Source: Microbacterium sp. SORGH_AS_0888
GTDB lineage: Bacteria; Actinomycetota; Actinomycetes; Actinomycetales; Microbacteriaceae
Length of the DNA stretch: 64,000 nt
Direction of reading: 5' to 3'
NCBI RefSeq assembly: GCF_030818905.1
Contig: NZ_JAUTAZ010000001.1
Coordinates: forward strand, 2,914,001 to 2,978,000
The position numbers and the translations under genes are program-made. This document shows positions 24,113 through 33,648 of this stretch, in pieces; position 1 is the stretch's first letter, and each line of letters begins with the position of its first letter. A model generated the notes under the pieces. That model saw only the letters and a list, made by a program, of their open reading frames with translations. It was not told the DNA's origin and did no database searches.

Positions 24113-24706
24113 GTGAGCACCGACAACGAGATCATGCGACGATCCCGGGACCGACCGGGGGCGTTCGCCGAGCTCTTCGACCGACACGCGCGCACGATCC
24201 ATCGCTATGTCGCGCGTCGGCTGGGAGCGGAAGCGGCCGACGACGTGATGTCCGAGACCTTCCTCGTCGCCTTCGAGCGACGGGCGGCGTTCGACGACTC
24301 CCCGAGCGCCCTGCCCTGGCTCCTCGGCATCGCCACCCGCCTGATCGCGAAGCACGCACGGCTGGAGGCGCGGGCGTGGCGAGGACTGCGGGCGGCCGAT
24401 CTCGGTCGCGTCGAGCACGACCAGATCGACAGGGCCGCGGACCGGATGGATGCCGAACGCCTCGCTGCGAAAGTCGGCTCGGCGCTGCGCCGGCTCCCCG
24501 CGGGCGATCGCGACGTCCTGCTCCTCTACGCGTGGGGAGATCTCGACTACCAGGGGGTCGCCGCGGCCCTCGAGATCCCGGTCGGCACCGTCCGCTCACG
24601 TCTCAACCGCGCACGCCGCAGGCTGCGCATCGCCATCGATCCGGGCTCGGCCCGCGAGGAGGTAGACCATGGACGAGTTGTCCCTGCTGCAACGGATTCG
24701 CACTGA
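24113..24706 (+). CDS. ECF-type RNA polymerase sigma factor
   Basis: 197 aa from a GTG at 24113, with no clear ribosome-binding site. Region 2: AFAELFDRHARTIHRYVARR, AADDVMSETFLVAFERR, ALPWLLGIATRLIAKHAR. Region 4: ALRRLPAGDRDVLLLYAWGD, LDYQGVAAALEIPVGTVRSR, LNRARRRLR. The downstream gene overlaps it by 38 bp and encodes a single-pass membrane protein of the type that replaces a classical anti-sigma factor in this subgroup. The pair probably answers a cell-envelope signal. Confidence 0.9.
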   Translation: MSTDNEIMRRSRDRPGAFAELFDRHARTIHRYVARRLGAEAADDVMSETFLVAFERRAAFDDSPSALPWLLGIATRLIAKHARLEARAWRGLRAADLGRVEHDQIDRAADRMDAERLAAKVGSALRRLPAGDRDVLLLYAWGDLDYQGVAAALEIPVGTVRSRLNRARRRLRIAIDPGSAREEVDHGRVVPAATDSH

Positions 24707-25751
24707 CGCACCCGAGCCGAGCGCGGACGCGCTCCGGCGGGCACGTGCTGCGCTCCTCGAACGCGCCGAGGCCGAGTCGGACGCGACGCGACCGGTGCCA
24801 CGGCCGAAGCACCGACACCGCGCCCGGTGGCTCGGTTTGGGCGCACTGGGCACCGCGGCGGCGGCGTTGACCGTCACGCTCGTCGCGACGAACGTGCTGG
24901 GCGTCGCCGGCTGGCGGGGCGGGGCGGATGCCGCGGCGGCGGCCGTGCTCGACAAGGCAGCGCTCGCCGCCATCACCTCCGCCGATCCCGTCCTTCGGCC
25001 CGGCCAGTACCTCAAGATCGACACGACCGCCGTGTACCGATACGTCGGCTTCCGCAGCGACACGGACGTCGATGGGCAGCCGGTGATCGCGTACCTGACG
25101 ATCGAGCGCAACCAGTTGTACGTCCCCGCCGACCGTTCCCTCGACTGGGTATGGGTGCGGGGGAACACCGAGCCCTACGAGACGTTCAGCCCGGAGGCCG
25201 CCGAGGTCGCGCAGAAGCGCTACGAGCAGAGCATCGCCGAGTTCGGAACGGGCCCGGATATCCTGCGCGCCCCCGGCGGTGCGTTCTATGGCAACTCCTC
25301 GCGGCCCGACTACGCGGCGCTCCCGAGGGATCCGCAGCAGCTGCTGAACCACATCTACGACACGACGCGCGGCGCCGGCCGCTCGCCCGACGGCGAGGCC
25401 CTCGTCTGGATCGCCGACATCCTTCGATCGGGGACCGTTCCCGCCGACCTGCGCGCGGCGCTCTATCGCGCGGCGGCCGGGATCCCCGGCGTCGAGATCA
25501 CCGAGCAGACGGCGAACCTCGACGGGCGGACGGGCGTCGCGATCGGCCGGGTCGAGACGGTCGACGACACGCGGCAGGACATCATCATCGATCCCTCGAC
25601 GGGTGCGCTCATCGGGGAACGGCAGGTGGCGCTCGGCGACACGTTCGGGCTCCCCGAGGGCACGCCGACGGGCTTCACCGCCGTCACGACCTCGGTCGTC
25701 GACAGCGCCCCCGCAGGGGGAACGCCGAACGGCCGTGCCGATCACTGGTGA
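24669..25751 (+). CDS. CU044_5270-type membrane-anchored protein paired with the sigma factor
   Basis: 360 aa; ATG at 24669 with GAGGAGG upstream inside the sigma gene. Residues 1-50 are cytoplasmic, start MDELSLLQRIRTDAPEPSAD and probably contact the sigma factor. One transmembrane helix (~52-77) is followed by a ~280-aa extracytoplasmic domain (RPGQYLKIDTTAVYRYVGFR, QQLLNHIYDTTRGAG, AALYRAAAGIPGVEI, TGVAIGRVETVDDTRQDIII, DPSTGALIGERQV). This matches the actinobacterial CU044_5270 family always found after such sigma factors. No zinc-binding anti-sigma motif is visible. Confidence 0.85.
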   Translation: MDELSLLQRIRTDAPEPSADALRRARAALLERAEAESDATRPVPRPKHRHRARWLGLGALGTAAAALTVTLVATNVLGVAGWRGGADAAAAAVLDKAALAAITSADPVLRPGQYLKIDTTAVYRYVGFRSDTDVDGQPVIAYLTIERNQLYVPADRSLDWVWVRGNTEPYETFSPEAAEVAQKRYEQSIAEFGTGPDILRAPGGAFYGNSSRPDYAALPRDPQQLLNHIYDTTRGAGRSPDGEALVWIADILRSGTVPADLRAALYRAAAGIPGVEITEQTANLDGRTGVAIGRVETVDDTRQDIIIDPSTGALIGERQVALGDTFGLPEGTPTGFTAVTTSVVDSAPAGGTPNGRADHW

Positions 25752-25790
25752 TCGGGGGTTCCGCGTGCGGGCCCGGGGTAGCGTGGCGGC

Positions 25791-27243
25791 ATGGCTGCAC
25801 TGGACGCCGTCATCGTCGGCTCGGGCCCGAACGGGCTCGCGGCCGCGGTGACCCTCGCCCGCGCCGGGCTCTCGGTGCGGGTCTACGAGCGGGCGGCCAC
25901 GGCGGGCGGTGGAGCCACGACCGCCGAGCTCACCCTTCCGGGTTTCCACCACGACGTCTGCTCGGCCGTGCACCCCCTGGCCTTCGAGTCGCGATTCTTC
26001 CGCGAGTTCGCCCTCGCCGAGCGGGTCGAGTTCGTCGTGCCCGAGGCATCCTTCGCCCACCCGCTCGACGGCGCTCGCGCCGCGGTCGCCTACCGCGACC
26101 TCGCGCGCACGGCCGACTCGCTCGGACGCGACGGCGCGGCGTACGTGCGCCTCATGCGTCCGCTCGCCGCGCGGGCCGCGGAGCTGGCCGAGATCACGGG
26201 CGGTTCCCTGTTGCGCCTGCCGCCGCGCGCGGGAACGGCCGCATCCCTCGGCTGGCGGTCCCTCGAGCAGGGCACGCCGCTGTGGAACGCCCGGTTCCGC
26301 GACGATGCCGCGCCCGCCCTCGTGACCGGTGCCGCGGCGCACGCGATCCTCGCGCAGCCGAGCCTCGGCGCGGCCGGGGCGGGTCTCGTGCTCGCCGCCT
26401 ATGCGCACGCCCGGGGGTGGCCGATCCCGCGCGGGGGCAGCCGGGCGATCACGGATGCGCTGGTCGCCGACCTCCGCGCCCACGGGGGAGAGGTGGTCCT
26501 CGGCGCCGAGATCACCGCGATGGAGGAGCTGCCGCCGGCTCGCGTGCGGCTCTTCGACACGACGCCCGCGGCGTTCCTCCGCATCGCGGGCGACGATGTG
26601 CCCGCCCGGCTACCGCGCTGCACTCGGCCGCTTCCGCCTCGGCAACGGCATCGCCAAGGTCGACTTCGCGCTCTCGGAGCCCGTTCCCTGGGCGGCCGCC
26701 GAGGCGCGCGCCGCAGGGACCCTGCATCTCGGCGGCACGCGCGCCGAGATCGCCGCGGCCGAGAACGCCGTCGCGCGGGGGCGCCACGCCGACGCCCCCT
26801 TCGTGCTCGTGTCTCAGCCGTCGCGCTTCGACGACACCCGCGCGCCCGCGGGCCGCCACGTCCTGTGGGCCTACACGCACGTGCCGGCCGGCAGCGACCT
26901 CGATGCGCGGGATGTCGTCACCCGCCAGATCGAGCGGTTCGCGCCGGGGTTCCGCGACACCGTGCTGGCCGTGCACTCCCGCACCGCGGTCGAGGTGGCA
27001 CGGCACAACCCCAACTACCCCGGCGGCGACATCTCGGCCGGCGCGCCGACCCTCGCTCAGCTGTTCCGGCGGCCGGTCCTGCGCCGGGATCCGTGGCGCA
27101 CCCCGCTCGCGGGCACCTACCTGTGCTCGGCGTCCACCGCCCCGGGGCCGGGCGTGCACGGGCTGGCCGGGTGGTGGGCCGCGCGGAGCGCGCTCGTGCA
27201 CGAGTTCGGCGTGACGACATCCCCGGGTCTGGCGCCGGGGTGA
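25791..27243 (+). pseudogene. Phytoene-dehydrogenase-like FAD oxidoreductase, +1 frameshift
   Basis: Two frames together give about 483 aa. The first holds the FAD-binding N-terminus AVIVGSGPNGLAAAVTLARAG, YERAATAGGGATTAEL and the region IPRGGSRAITDALVADLRAH. At 26605-26607 the sequence has CCC where CC would join DDVPA to GYRAALGRFRLGNGIAKVDF, after which the second frame runs to HGLAGWWAARSALVHEFG. Intact members of this NAD(P)/FAD group are about 480-530 aa. Their role in actinobacteria is mostly unassigned; no carotenoid genes are near. The rest is intact, so a sequencing error is likely. Leaderless-type start (TAGCGT, 6 bases, ATG). Confidence 0.8.
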
Positions 27244-27483
27244 GTCGTCGCGGCGTCCGCTTGTGCGGGGATCGTGGTCGACACGCCGTGGTGTGGGGTG
27301 TTCTCTCGGGGTGTTGGTCGGGATCCCCGCCGTTGGGTACGGGCTGGCACCTGGCCGGCACCGGGCCGGCACCGGGCGCGGGCGCCCGCACACGTGACTC
27401 CGCGTGACACCCCGCACACCGGTGTCCGCCGCCCCCGGTAGGCTCGGGAGGCCCCCACTCTCGATCCCGAAGGCCAGCTCACC

Positions 27484-28773
27484 ATGGCAGACCGTGAATA
27501 CGGCTTCCGCACGCGCGCGATCCACGCCGGCAACATCCCCGACGCCGTGACCGGCGCTCGCGCCCTCCCGATCTACCAGTCGGCGTCGTTCGTGTTCGAC
27601 GACACCGATGACGCGGCCGCCCGGTTCGCGCTGCAGAAGTACGGCAACATCTACAGCCGCCTCGCGAACCCCACGATCGCCTCGTTCGAGGAGCGCATCG
27701 CGTCGCTCGAGCAGGGGCTGGGAGCGGTCGCGACCTCGAGCGGGCTCTCGGCGCAGTTCATCACCTTCGCCTCGCTCGCCGGGGCCGGCGACCACCTCGT
27801 CGCCAGCGCGAACCTCTACGGCGGCTCCATCACGCAGCTCGATGTGACGCTCCGGCGCTTCGGCGTCGAGACGACCTTCGTCGCCTCGGCGGATCCGGCC
27901 GACTACGCCGCGGCCGTCACCGACCGCACCAAGGCGATCTTCGCCGAGACGATCGCCAACCCCTCCGGCGAGATCGCCGACATCGAGGGCCTTGCGGAGG
28001 TCGCACGGGATGCGGGTGTGCCCCTCATCATCGACTCCACCGTCGCGACCCCTTACCTCTGCCGCCCGATCGAGTGGGGCGCCGACATCGTCGTGCACTC
28101 CGCGACCAAGTTCCTCGGTGGACACGGCACGACCCTCGGCGGCGTTGTCGTGGAGTCGGGCCGGTTCGACTGGCATTCCGAGCGCTTCCCGCTGTTCAGC
28201 CAGCCGGTGCCCAGCTACGGCGGGCTCGAGTGGTCGGGCAACTTCGGCGAGTACGCGTACCTCACACGTCTGCGCGCCGAGCAGCTGCGAGACATCGGCC
28301 CGGCCCTCGCGCCCCACTCCGCGTTCCTGCTCGCGCAGGGCGTCGAGACGCTGCCGTTCCGCATGCGCGCGCACGTCGAGAACGCGCGGATCGTCGCCGA
28401 GTGGCTCGACGCCGACCCGCGCGTCGAGTTCGTCAACTGGGCGGGTCTGCCGCAGCACCCGCACCACGACCGCGCCGCGAAGTACCTCCCCGAGGGGCCC
28501 GGCGCCGTCTTCAGCTTTGGCGTGACGGGCGGCCGCGCCGCCGGTCGCACCTTCATCGAGTCGGTCGATCTCGCCAGCCACCTGGCGAACATCGGCGATG
28601 CCAAGACCCTCGTCATCCACCCCGCCTCGACGACCCACGCGCAGCTCACCGAGCAGCAGCTGATCGACGGCGGCGTGCTGCCGGGGCTCGTGCGCATCAG
28701 CGTCGGACTCGAGGATGTCGACGACATCCTGTATGACCTCGACCAGGCCCTCGACGCGGCCCAGAACGCCTAG
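27484..28773 (+). CDS. metY: O-acetylhomoserine sulfhydrylase (aminocarboxypropyltransferase)
   Basis: 429 aa, family length. Cys/Met-metabolism PLP enzyme: [80 protein letters not shown] and the PLP lysine in [18 protein letters not shown]; it ends [20 protein letters not shown]. It makes homocysteine from O-acetylhomoserine and sulfide. The 240 bases upstream hold GC-rich direct repeats (GCCGGCACCGG) but no riboswitch I could recognise. A CoA-binding protein follows 13 bases downstream, a pairing common in this lineage. Confidence 0.93.
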   Translation: MADREYGFRTRAIHAGNIPDAVTGARALPIYQSASFVFDDTDDAAARFALQKYGNIYSRLANPTIASFEERIASLEQGLGAVATSSGLSAQFITFASLAGAGDHLVASANLYGGSITQLDVTLRRFGVETTFVASADPADYAAAVTDRTKAIFAETIANPSGEIADIEGLAEVARDAGVPLIIDSTVATPYLCRPIEWGADIVVHSATKFLGGHGTTLGGVVVESGRFDWHSERFPLFSQPVPSYGGLEWSGNFGEYAYLTRLRAEQLRDIGPALAPHSAFLLAQGVETLPFRMRAHVENARIVAEWLDADPRVEFVNWAGLPQHPHHDRAAKYLPEGPGAVFSFGVTGGRAAGRTFIESVDLASHLANIGDAKTLVIHPASTTHAQLTEQQLIDGGVLPGLVRISVGLEDVDDILYDLDQALDAAQNA

Positions 28774-28786
28774 GACGGAGGAAGAC

Positions 28787-29374
28787 ATGACCGATGTCAC
28801 CGATGCGGCGGACGATCTCGTCACGACGCGCCTGGTCAACGGCCTGACCTGCTCGCTGCCGGCCTCGTCGCCGCTCGCGAAGCTGCTGCGCTCGCAGCGC
28901 ACCTGGGAGGGACCGAGCGCCAAGGAGCGCCTGCGCATCCTTCGCAACGCGCGCAGCGTGGCGATCGTCGGCGCCTCGGCGAACCCCGCGCGCTCGAGCT
29001 ACTTCGTCGGCACCTACCTGCAGCAGTCGAGCGACTTCCGCGTGTACTTCGTGAACCCGAACGCCACCGAGATCCTGGGCCAGAAGGCCTACCCCGACCT
29101 CGCGTCGCTGCCCGAGGTGCCCGACATCGTCGACGTCTTCCGCAAGCCCTCCGACATCCCCGCCGTCATCGACGAGGCGGTCGCGATCGGCGCGCCGACC
29201 GTGTGGGTGCAGCTCGGCATCTGGAACGAGGATGCGGCCCGCCACGGCGAGGAGCAGGGGCTCACGGTCGTGATGGATCGCTGCATCAAGATCGAGCACG
29301 CCCGCTTCCACGGCGGTCTGCATCTGATGGGCTTCGACACGGGGCAGATCAGCTCCCGTCGCACGCTCCGGTGA
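28787..29374 (+). CDS. CoA-binding domain protein (YccU-like)
   Basis: 195 aa from the ATG at 28787 (GGACGGAGGAAGAC upstream). A lone CoA-binding Rossmann domain: LRNARSVAIVGASANPARSS, VYFVNPNATEILGQKAYPDL, DIVDVFRKPSDIPAVIDEAV and VVMDRCIKIEHARF. Cotranscribed with metY. The biochemical role is unknown for the family; it may regulate or protect sulfur amino-acid synthesis. Confidence 0.88.
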   Translation: MTDVTDAADDLVTTRLVNGLTCSLPASSPLAKLLRSQRTWEGPSAKERLRILRNARSVAIVGASANPARSSYFVGTYLQQSSDFRVYFVNPNATEILGQKAYPDLASLPEVPDIVDVFRKPSDIPAVIDEAVAIGAPTVWVQLGIWNEDAARHGEEQGLTVVMDRCIKIEHARFHGGLHLMGFDTGQISSRRTLR

Positions 29375-30648
29375 CCGGCGCCCGGCTCCACCCCGCCGTC
29401 GGGCACCTGCTGCGGATCGCCCTCGCCACCCTCGTCGCGGGGATCGGCACGGGACTGGCCGTGCTGCTGCTCGTCTGGATCGTGCACTCGGTCGAGCACC
29501 TCGTCTGGGGCGAGGGCGAAGGCCCGTTCCTCGACGGGCTGCCGTCGCCGTCGGCCCCGTGGCTGCCGTTGGTCTCGGTCACGGCCGCGGGCGTCATCGC
29601 GGCTGTCGGCTGGTACCTCGTGCGCCGGTTCGGGCGGCCGATCGCGAGCGTCGAGCAGGGCGTCGACGGCCGCCGTATGCCGGCCTTCGAGACGCTGGTC
29701 GACACGGTCCTGCAGGTCGTCTCGGTCGGCCTCGGCGCCTCGATCGGCAAGGAGGTCGCGCCCCGCGAGCTCTCCGCCATGGGCGCGTCGAAGGTCGTCG
29801 GATGGTTCGGGCTCACGCCGCGCTGGCGCCGCATCCTCATCGCCTCCGCCGCCGGTGCCGGTCTCGCCGCGGTCTACAACGTGCCCCTGGGCGGCGCGGT
29901 GTTCGCGGTCGAGATCCTGCTCGGCGAGTTCTCCATCGCCGCGGCCGTGACGGCCCTCGCGGTGAGCGCGATCGCGACCCTCGTGGCACGGCCGCTCGTC
30001 GGCGACCACTCGCTCTACGAGGTCGGCACGGTCGAGGTCAACGCGTCGCTGCTGGTCGCGGCTCTCGTCATCGGGCCCGTGATGGGGCTGGGTGCCACGA
30101 GCTTCGTCGCCGCGACCAAGCGACTGAGCGCGCGCCGACCCACCGGCTGGAAGCTGCTCGTCGTGCTGCCGCTCGTGTTCGCCGCGGTGGGAGCGGTCGG
30201 CATGTTCTTCCCGCTCATCCTCGGCAACGGGCGTGCGATGGCGACCGCCGGCTTCGACCTGAGCGAGCCGTTCTGGATGCTGCTCGTGCTGGCCGTGCTC
30301 AAGTACGTCGCCACGACGGTGTCCCTGGGGGCGGGGGCCATCGGCGGCACGCTCCAGCCCTCGGTCGCGATCGGCGCAGCCCTGGGTGCGGCGGCGGCGG
30401 CCGGATGGGCGCTGATCTGGCCCGGCGCGGACGGCACCTCGCTCGCGATCGTCGCTGCGGCGGCCTTCCTCGCGGCGAACATGCGGGCCCCGTTCACCGC
30501 GATCGCGCTGGTCATCGAGTTCACGGACACCGGGTTCACGCTGCTCGTTCCCATCTTCCTCGCCGTCGCCGGCTCGCTCGCGGTCTCCGCGCTCTTCCGG
30601 CGCGGCGCACTGGCGGGCTTCGCACCGGTGGATCCGAGCCGGGAGTAG
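29371..30648 (+). CDS. ClC-family chloride channel/antiporter
   Basis: 425 aa from a GTG that overlaps the CoA-binding gene stop (GTGA). About ten membrane helices. The characteristic segment VGLGASIGKEVAPRELSAMG corresponds to the GREGP filter motif with the gating Glu kept but the GP replaced by VAP. AGAGLAAVYNVPLGGAVFAV, EILLGEFSI and AIGGTLQPSVAIGAALG are typical. The GSGIP anion-filter motif is not seen in its usual form. It therefore belongs to a divergent branch; ion selectivity is uncertain. Confidence 0.85.
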   Translation: MTGARLHPAVGHLLRIALATLVAGIGTGLAVLLLVWIVHSVEHLVWGEGEGPFLDGLPSPSAPWLPLVSVTAAGVIAAVGWYLVRRFGRPIASVEQGVDGRRMPAFETLVDTVLQVVSVGLGASIGKEVAPRELSAMGASKVVGWFGLTPRWRRILIASAAGAGLAAVYNVPLGGAVFAVEILLGEFSIAAAVTALAVSAIATLVARPLVGDHSLYEVGTVEVNASLLVAALVIGPVMGLGATSFVAATKRLSARRPTGWKLLVVLPLVFAAVGAVGMFFPLILGNGRAMATAGFDLSEPFWMLLVLAVLKYVATTVSLGAGAIGGTLQPSVAIGAALGAAAAAGWALIWPGADGTSLAIVAAAAFLAANMRAPFTAIALVIEFTDTGFTLLVPIFLAVAGSLAVSALFRRGALAGFAPVDPSRE

Positions 30649-30658
30649 GCTCAGGCCG

Positions 30659-31462
30659 GTGAGTGCCCCAGCCCCCGCGCGCGCGACGCGCAGTCCCAGA
30701 TTCCTGTTCGCGTGCGTCGGCATCGGCCTGCTGGCCGGGCTGCTCTCGGGGCTCTTCGGCGTCGGCGGCGGAACCGTCATCGTGCCGCTGCTCGTGCTCA
30801 CCCTCGGGTTCGACCAGCGCCTCGCGGCGGGGACGTCGCTGGCCGCGATCGTGCCCACGGCGGCGGTCGGCGTCATCTCCTACGCCGTCCACGGATCGGT
30901 CGCATGGATCCCCGCGCTGATCCTCGCCGCGGGCGCGGTCGTGGGCGCGCAGATCGGCACCTGGCTGTTGCCTCGCGTCTCGCAGAACGTCCTGCGCTGG
31001 GGCTTCGTCGCGTTCCTCGTGGTCGTGATCGTGATGCTGTTCATCGTCATCCCGTCGCGCGGCGAGCCCTTCGACGTGACCTGGTGGAGCGGGGCCGCGC
31101 TCGCGGTGACGGGCGTCGTGACCGGGATCGTCTCGGGGCTCATCGGCGTGGGCGGCGGCATCGTCGTGGTCCCCGTGCTGATGCTCGGGTTCGGCATGAG
31201 CGACCTGCTCGCGAAGGGGACGTCGCTGCTCATGATGATCCCGACCGCGATCTCGGGGACGGTCGGCAACGTGAAGCGCCGCAACGTCGACCTGCTCGCG
31301 GCGGTGGCCATCGGCGTGGCCGCGTGCTGCACGACCGCGCTCGGCGCGTGGCTCGCGACAGTCGTCGACCCGCTGCTGGGGAACATCCTGTTCGCCGTCT
31401 ATCTCGTGTTCATCGCGTCGCAGCTGGCGCTGAAGGCCATCCGGTCGCGCACGTCGGCATGA
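30659..31462 (+). CDS. TSUP (TauE/SafE) family membrane permease
   Basis: 267 aa with two homologous halves, each opening with the family motif: GLLAGLLSGLFGVGGGTVIV and GVVTGIVSGLIGVGGGIVVV. About eight helices. Family members export or import sulfite, sulfoacetate or other organosulfur anions. The location behind metY suggests sulfur traffic, but this is inference. The GTG at 30659 follows TAGGCT by 7 bases, so it has its own leaderless-type promoter. Confidence 0.9.
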   Translation: MSAPAPARATRSPRFLFACVGIGLLAGLLSGLFGVGGGTVIVPLLVLTLGFDQRLAAGTSLAAIVPTAAVGVISYAVHGSVAWIPALILAAGAVVGAQIGTWLLPRVSQNVLRWGFVAFLVVVIVMLFIVIPSRGEPFDVTWWSGAALAVTGVVTGIVSGLIGVGGGIVVVPVLMLGFGMSDLLAKGTSLLMMIPTAISGTVGNVKRRNVDLLAAVAIGVAACCTTALGAWLATVVDPLLGNILFAVYLVFIASQLALKAIRSRTSA

Positions 31463-31512
31463 CGGCGTGGCCGTCCGGAGGGGCTGCGGACGCTCCTCGA
31501 TAGGATGGGGGA

Positions 31513-31959
31513 GTGTCTGTGAACCCCGCACTGGTCGACCGTGACTTCGCGCCGACGCCTCCCTACCTGGTCGGGCGGGAGAAGGTGCGTGAGTTCGCCC
31601 GTGCCGTCTTCGCGACCGATCCGCAGCACACCGATCCGGCGGCGGCGCAGGCTCTCGGATACCCCGATGTGGTCGCTCCGCCGACGTTCGCGATGGTCGT
31701 TCAGGACCTCGCCCTGCAGCAGCTGATCGGGGAGCCCGACTCCGGCATCGTGCTCGAGCGCACGATCCACGCCGAGCAGCGGTTCCGCTACTCGCGGCCG
31801 ATCACGGCGGGCGACGAGCTGACGGGCCGTATCCGTGTCACCGGCGTCCGCGCGGTCGGCTCGGGGGCGATGGTCACGAGCGACACCGAGATCACGGATG
31901 CCGAGGGCGCCCACGTCGTGACCGCGACATCCGTCCTGCTGATCGGAGGCGCCGAATGA
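31513..31959 (+). CDS. MaoC-like hydratase, N-terminal type (HadA-like)
   Basis: 148 aa from GTG at 31513; TAGGAT lies 6 bases upstream (leaderless-type). Hot-dog fold protein of the FAS1_DH/HadA kind: VGREKVREFARAVFATDPQH, VVAPPTFAMVVQDLALQQ, ERTIHAEQRFRYSRPITAGD. It lacks the catalytic Asp/His hydratase motif, which is in the partner gene at 32057. The pair should form a heterodimeric 3-hydroxyacyl dehydratase. The MaoC-MaoC-murB order is common in this lineage. Confidence 0.88.
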   Translation: MSVNPALVDRDFAPTPPYLVGREKVREFARAVFATDPQHTDPAAAQALGYPDVVAPPTFAMVVQDLALQQLIGEPDSGIVLERTIHAEQRFRYSRPITAGDELTGRIRVTGVRAVGSGAMVTSDTEITDAEGAHVVTATSVLLIGGAE

Positions 31960-31961
31960 GC

Positions 31962-32036
31962 ATGTCCCACTTCGAGATGGGTCGTGTCCCAGTTTCGACC
32001 GCTGAGGATGCCGCCTTCCGGTCGGAACTGGGACAT
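31962..32036. repeat. TGTCCCA-type hairpin element, copy 1
   Basis: A half-site ATGTCCCACTT (31962-31972) precedes an inverted repeat: GTGTCCCAGTTTCGACCG (31984-32001) pairs with CGGTCGGAACTGGGACAT (32019-32036), 16 of 18 positions. It lies between the two MaoC genes. A related element with the same TGTCCCA start and an extra half-site is at 39409-39483, so this appears to be a dispersed repeat family. Confidence 0.7.
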
Positions 32037-32056
32037 GCACAGGGGAGGTGCGGTCG

Positions 32057-32461
32057 GTGAGCGAGCTCGAGGTCGGACAGGTCGTGGCCGAGCGCGAGGT
32101 GCACCTCACCCGCGAGTCGCTCGTGCGCTACGCCGGCGCGTCCGGCGACTTCAACCCCATCCACTACCGCGACGACGTCGCCGCCCGCGTCGGGCTCCCG
32201 GGTGTGCTCGCGCACGGCATGCTCACGATGGGGCTCGCGGTCGAGACGATCGTCCCGTGGCTCGGGGATGCCGGACGCATCCTCGAGTACGGCGTGCGGT
32301 TCACGCGGCCCGTCGTGGTCGATCCCGACGCCGGGGCCGACGTCGCCGTGCGCGCCGCCGTCGGTGCGCTCGACGACGAGACCGCCCGCATCGACCTGAC
32401 GGTCACGGCCGGCGGAACGACCGTGCTCGGCAAGGCGCAGGTGCGCGTGCGGCGGGTCTGA
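32057..32461 (+). CDS. MaoC-like dehydratase (HadB-like)
   Basis: 134 aa from the GTG at 32057, preferred to the GTG at 32048 because AGGGGAGG is then well spaced. Hot-dog fold with the hydratase 2 motif: RYAGASGDFNPIHYRDDVAA, where Asp and His are catalytic, then LPGVLAHGMLTMGLAVETIV. Partner of the gene at 31513; together they dehydrate a 3-hydroxyacyl thioester. A hairpin repeat lies in the 97-base gap. Confidence 0.9.
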   Translation: MSELEVGQVVAEREVHLTRESLVRYAGASGDFNPIHYRDDVAARVGLPGVLAHGMLTMGLAVETIVPWLGDAGRILEYGVRFTRPVVVDPDAGADVAVRAAVGALDDETARIDLTVTAGGTTVLGKAQVRVRRV

Positions 32462-32465
32462 CCTC

Positions 32466-33602
32466 ATGCCCGAGAACACCTCGACGCCGCTCGCCGCCCT
32501 CACGACCCTGCGCACGGGCGCCCCGCCACGCCGGCTCCTCGAGGCCCACGCGCGCGCGGACCTCATCGGCGTGCTCCGGGACGTCTGGGAGGGCGGCGAG
32601 GACTGGTTCGTCCTCGGCGGCGGCTCGAACCTGTTCGTCGGCGACGAGCCCTTCGACGGCACGGTCGTGCGCGTGCGCAGTGCGGGTGTCCAGGAGCTCC
32701 CCGGGTCGGCGCCCGGGAGGGTGCGCCTGCGGGTCGAGGCGGGCCACGACTGGGACACCCTCGTCGCCGAGACCGTCGAAAGGGGACTCTCGGGGATCGA
32801 GGCCATGTCGGGGATCCCCGGCACTGTGGGTGCGGCCCCGGTCCAGAACGTCGGTGCGTACGGGCAGGAGATCGCCCAGACGCTCGTCGAGGTCGAGGTG
32901 CTCGACGAGTCCTCGGGGGAGGTCGAGCGGGTCCCGGCGTCCGAGCTGGGCCTCGGCTTCCGCACGTCGGTGCTCAAGCACCACTACGGCTCCGTCGCCG
33001 CGCGGCGTGCCGTGATCCTCTCGGTCACGCTCGAGCTGACCGAGGTCGGCAGCGGTGACGTCCGCGTGCACGGCGAGCAGCTCCGGCGGGCGCTGGGGCT
33101 CGCACCGGATGCCGAGGTGTCGCTCGGGTGGGTCCGCGACCGCGTGCTGGCGACCCGGCGTTCGAAGGGCATGCTGCTGGACGCGGACGATCCCGACACC
33201 TGGTCGGCCGGCTCGTTCTTCCAGAACGCGATCGTCTCGGAGGCCTTCGCACGGACACTGCCGGAGGCGTGCCCGCGGTGGCCGATGGAGCCGGTGATCG
33301 AGCCCGTGCGGATCATCCCGCTCGATCGTTTCGACGGCTACGTCCCGCCGCCGGCCTCCCGGTCCGTGGAGGTGAAGGTGAGTGCGGCGTGGCTCATCGA
33401 GCAGTCCGGCATCCGCAAGGGCTTCGCCCTCCCGCGGTCGCGGGCGGCGGTGTCGAGCAAGCACGCGCTCGCCCTGACCAACCGGGGCGGAGCGAGCGCC
33501 GCCGAGATCGCCGAGCTGGCGCGGTTCATCCAGCAGCGGGTGCAGCAGGAGTTCGGTCTGCTGCTGCAGCCGGAGCCGGTGCTGGTGGGTGTGGAGCTCT
33601 GA
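32466..33602 (+). CDS. murB: UDP-N-acetylmuramate dehydrogenase
   Basis: 378 aa, starting 4 bases after the MaoC stop. FAD-binding segment FVLGGGSNLFVGDEPFDGTV, then GIEAMSGIPGTVGAAPVQNV and GAYGQEI, catalytic Ser in AGSFFQNAIVS and IRKGFALPRSRAAVSSKHAL at the C-terminal substrate-binding part. It reduces UDP-GlcNAc-enolpyruvate to UDP-MurNAc in the cytoplasm, the second step of peptidoglycan precursor synthesis. Essential housekeeping gene of the type I MurB group. Confidence 0.95.
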   Translation: MPENTSTPLAALTTLRTGAPPRRLLEAHARADLIGVLRDVWEGGEDWFVLGGGSNLFVGDEPFDGTVVRVRSAGVQELPGSAPGRVRLRVEAGHDWDTLVAETVERGLSGIEAMSGIPGTVGAAPVQNVGAYGQEIAQTLVEVEVLDESSGEVERVPASELGLGFRTSVLKHHYGSVAARRAVILSVTLELTEVGSGDVRVHGEQLRRALGLAPDAEVSLGWVRDRVLATRRSKGMLLDADDPDTWSAGSFFQNAIVSEAFARTLPEACPRWPMEPVIEPVRIIPLDRFDGYVPPPASRSVEVKVSAAWLIEQSGIRKGFALPRSRAAVSSKHALALTNRGGASAAEIAELARFIQQRVQQEFGLLLQPEPVLVGVEL

Positions 33603-33612
33603 CCCACAGGGC

Positions 33613-33641
33613 TTGCAATGTAGGTAAGGCTAACCTAATGT
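33613..33641 (+). promoter_or_regulatory. Promoter with DtxR/IdeR iron box
   Basis: TAGGTAAGGCTAACCTAA (33621-33638) matches the DtxR/IdeR consensus TTAGGTTAGSCTAACCTAA closely, including the palindromic AGG...CCT ends. It sits in the spacer between TTGCAA (33613-33618) and TAATGT (33636-33641), a -35/-10 pair 17 bases apart, just before the SIP-domain gene. Iron-replete repression is the expected effect. Confidence 0.8.
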
Positions 33642-33648
33642 CTTAGCC

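Noticed and set aside
27244..27483. Possible SAM riboswitch upstream of metY
   Set aside because: I looked for SAM-II/SAM-IV core sequences and paired arms and found none, only GC-rich repeats (GCCGGCACCGG).
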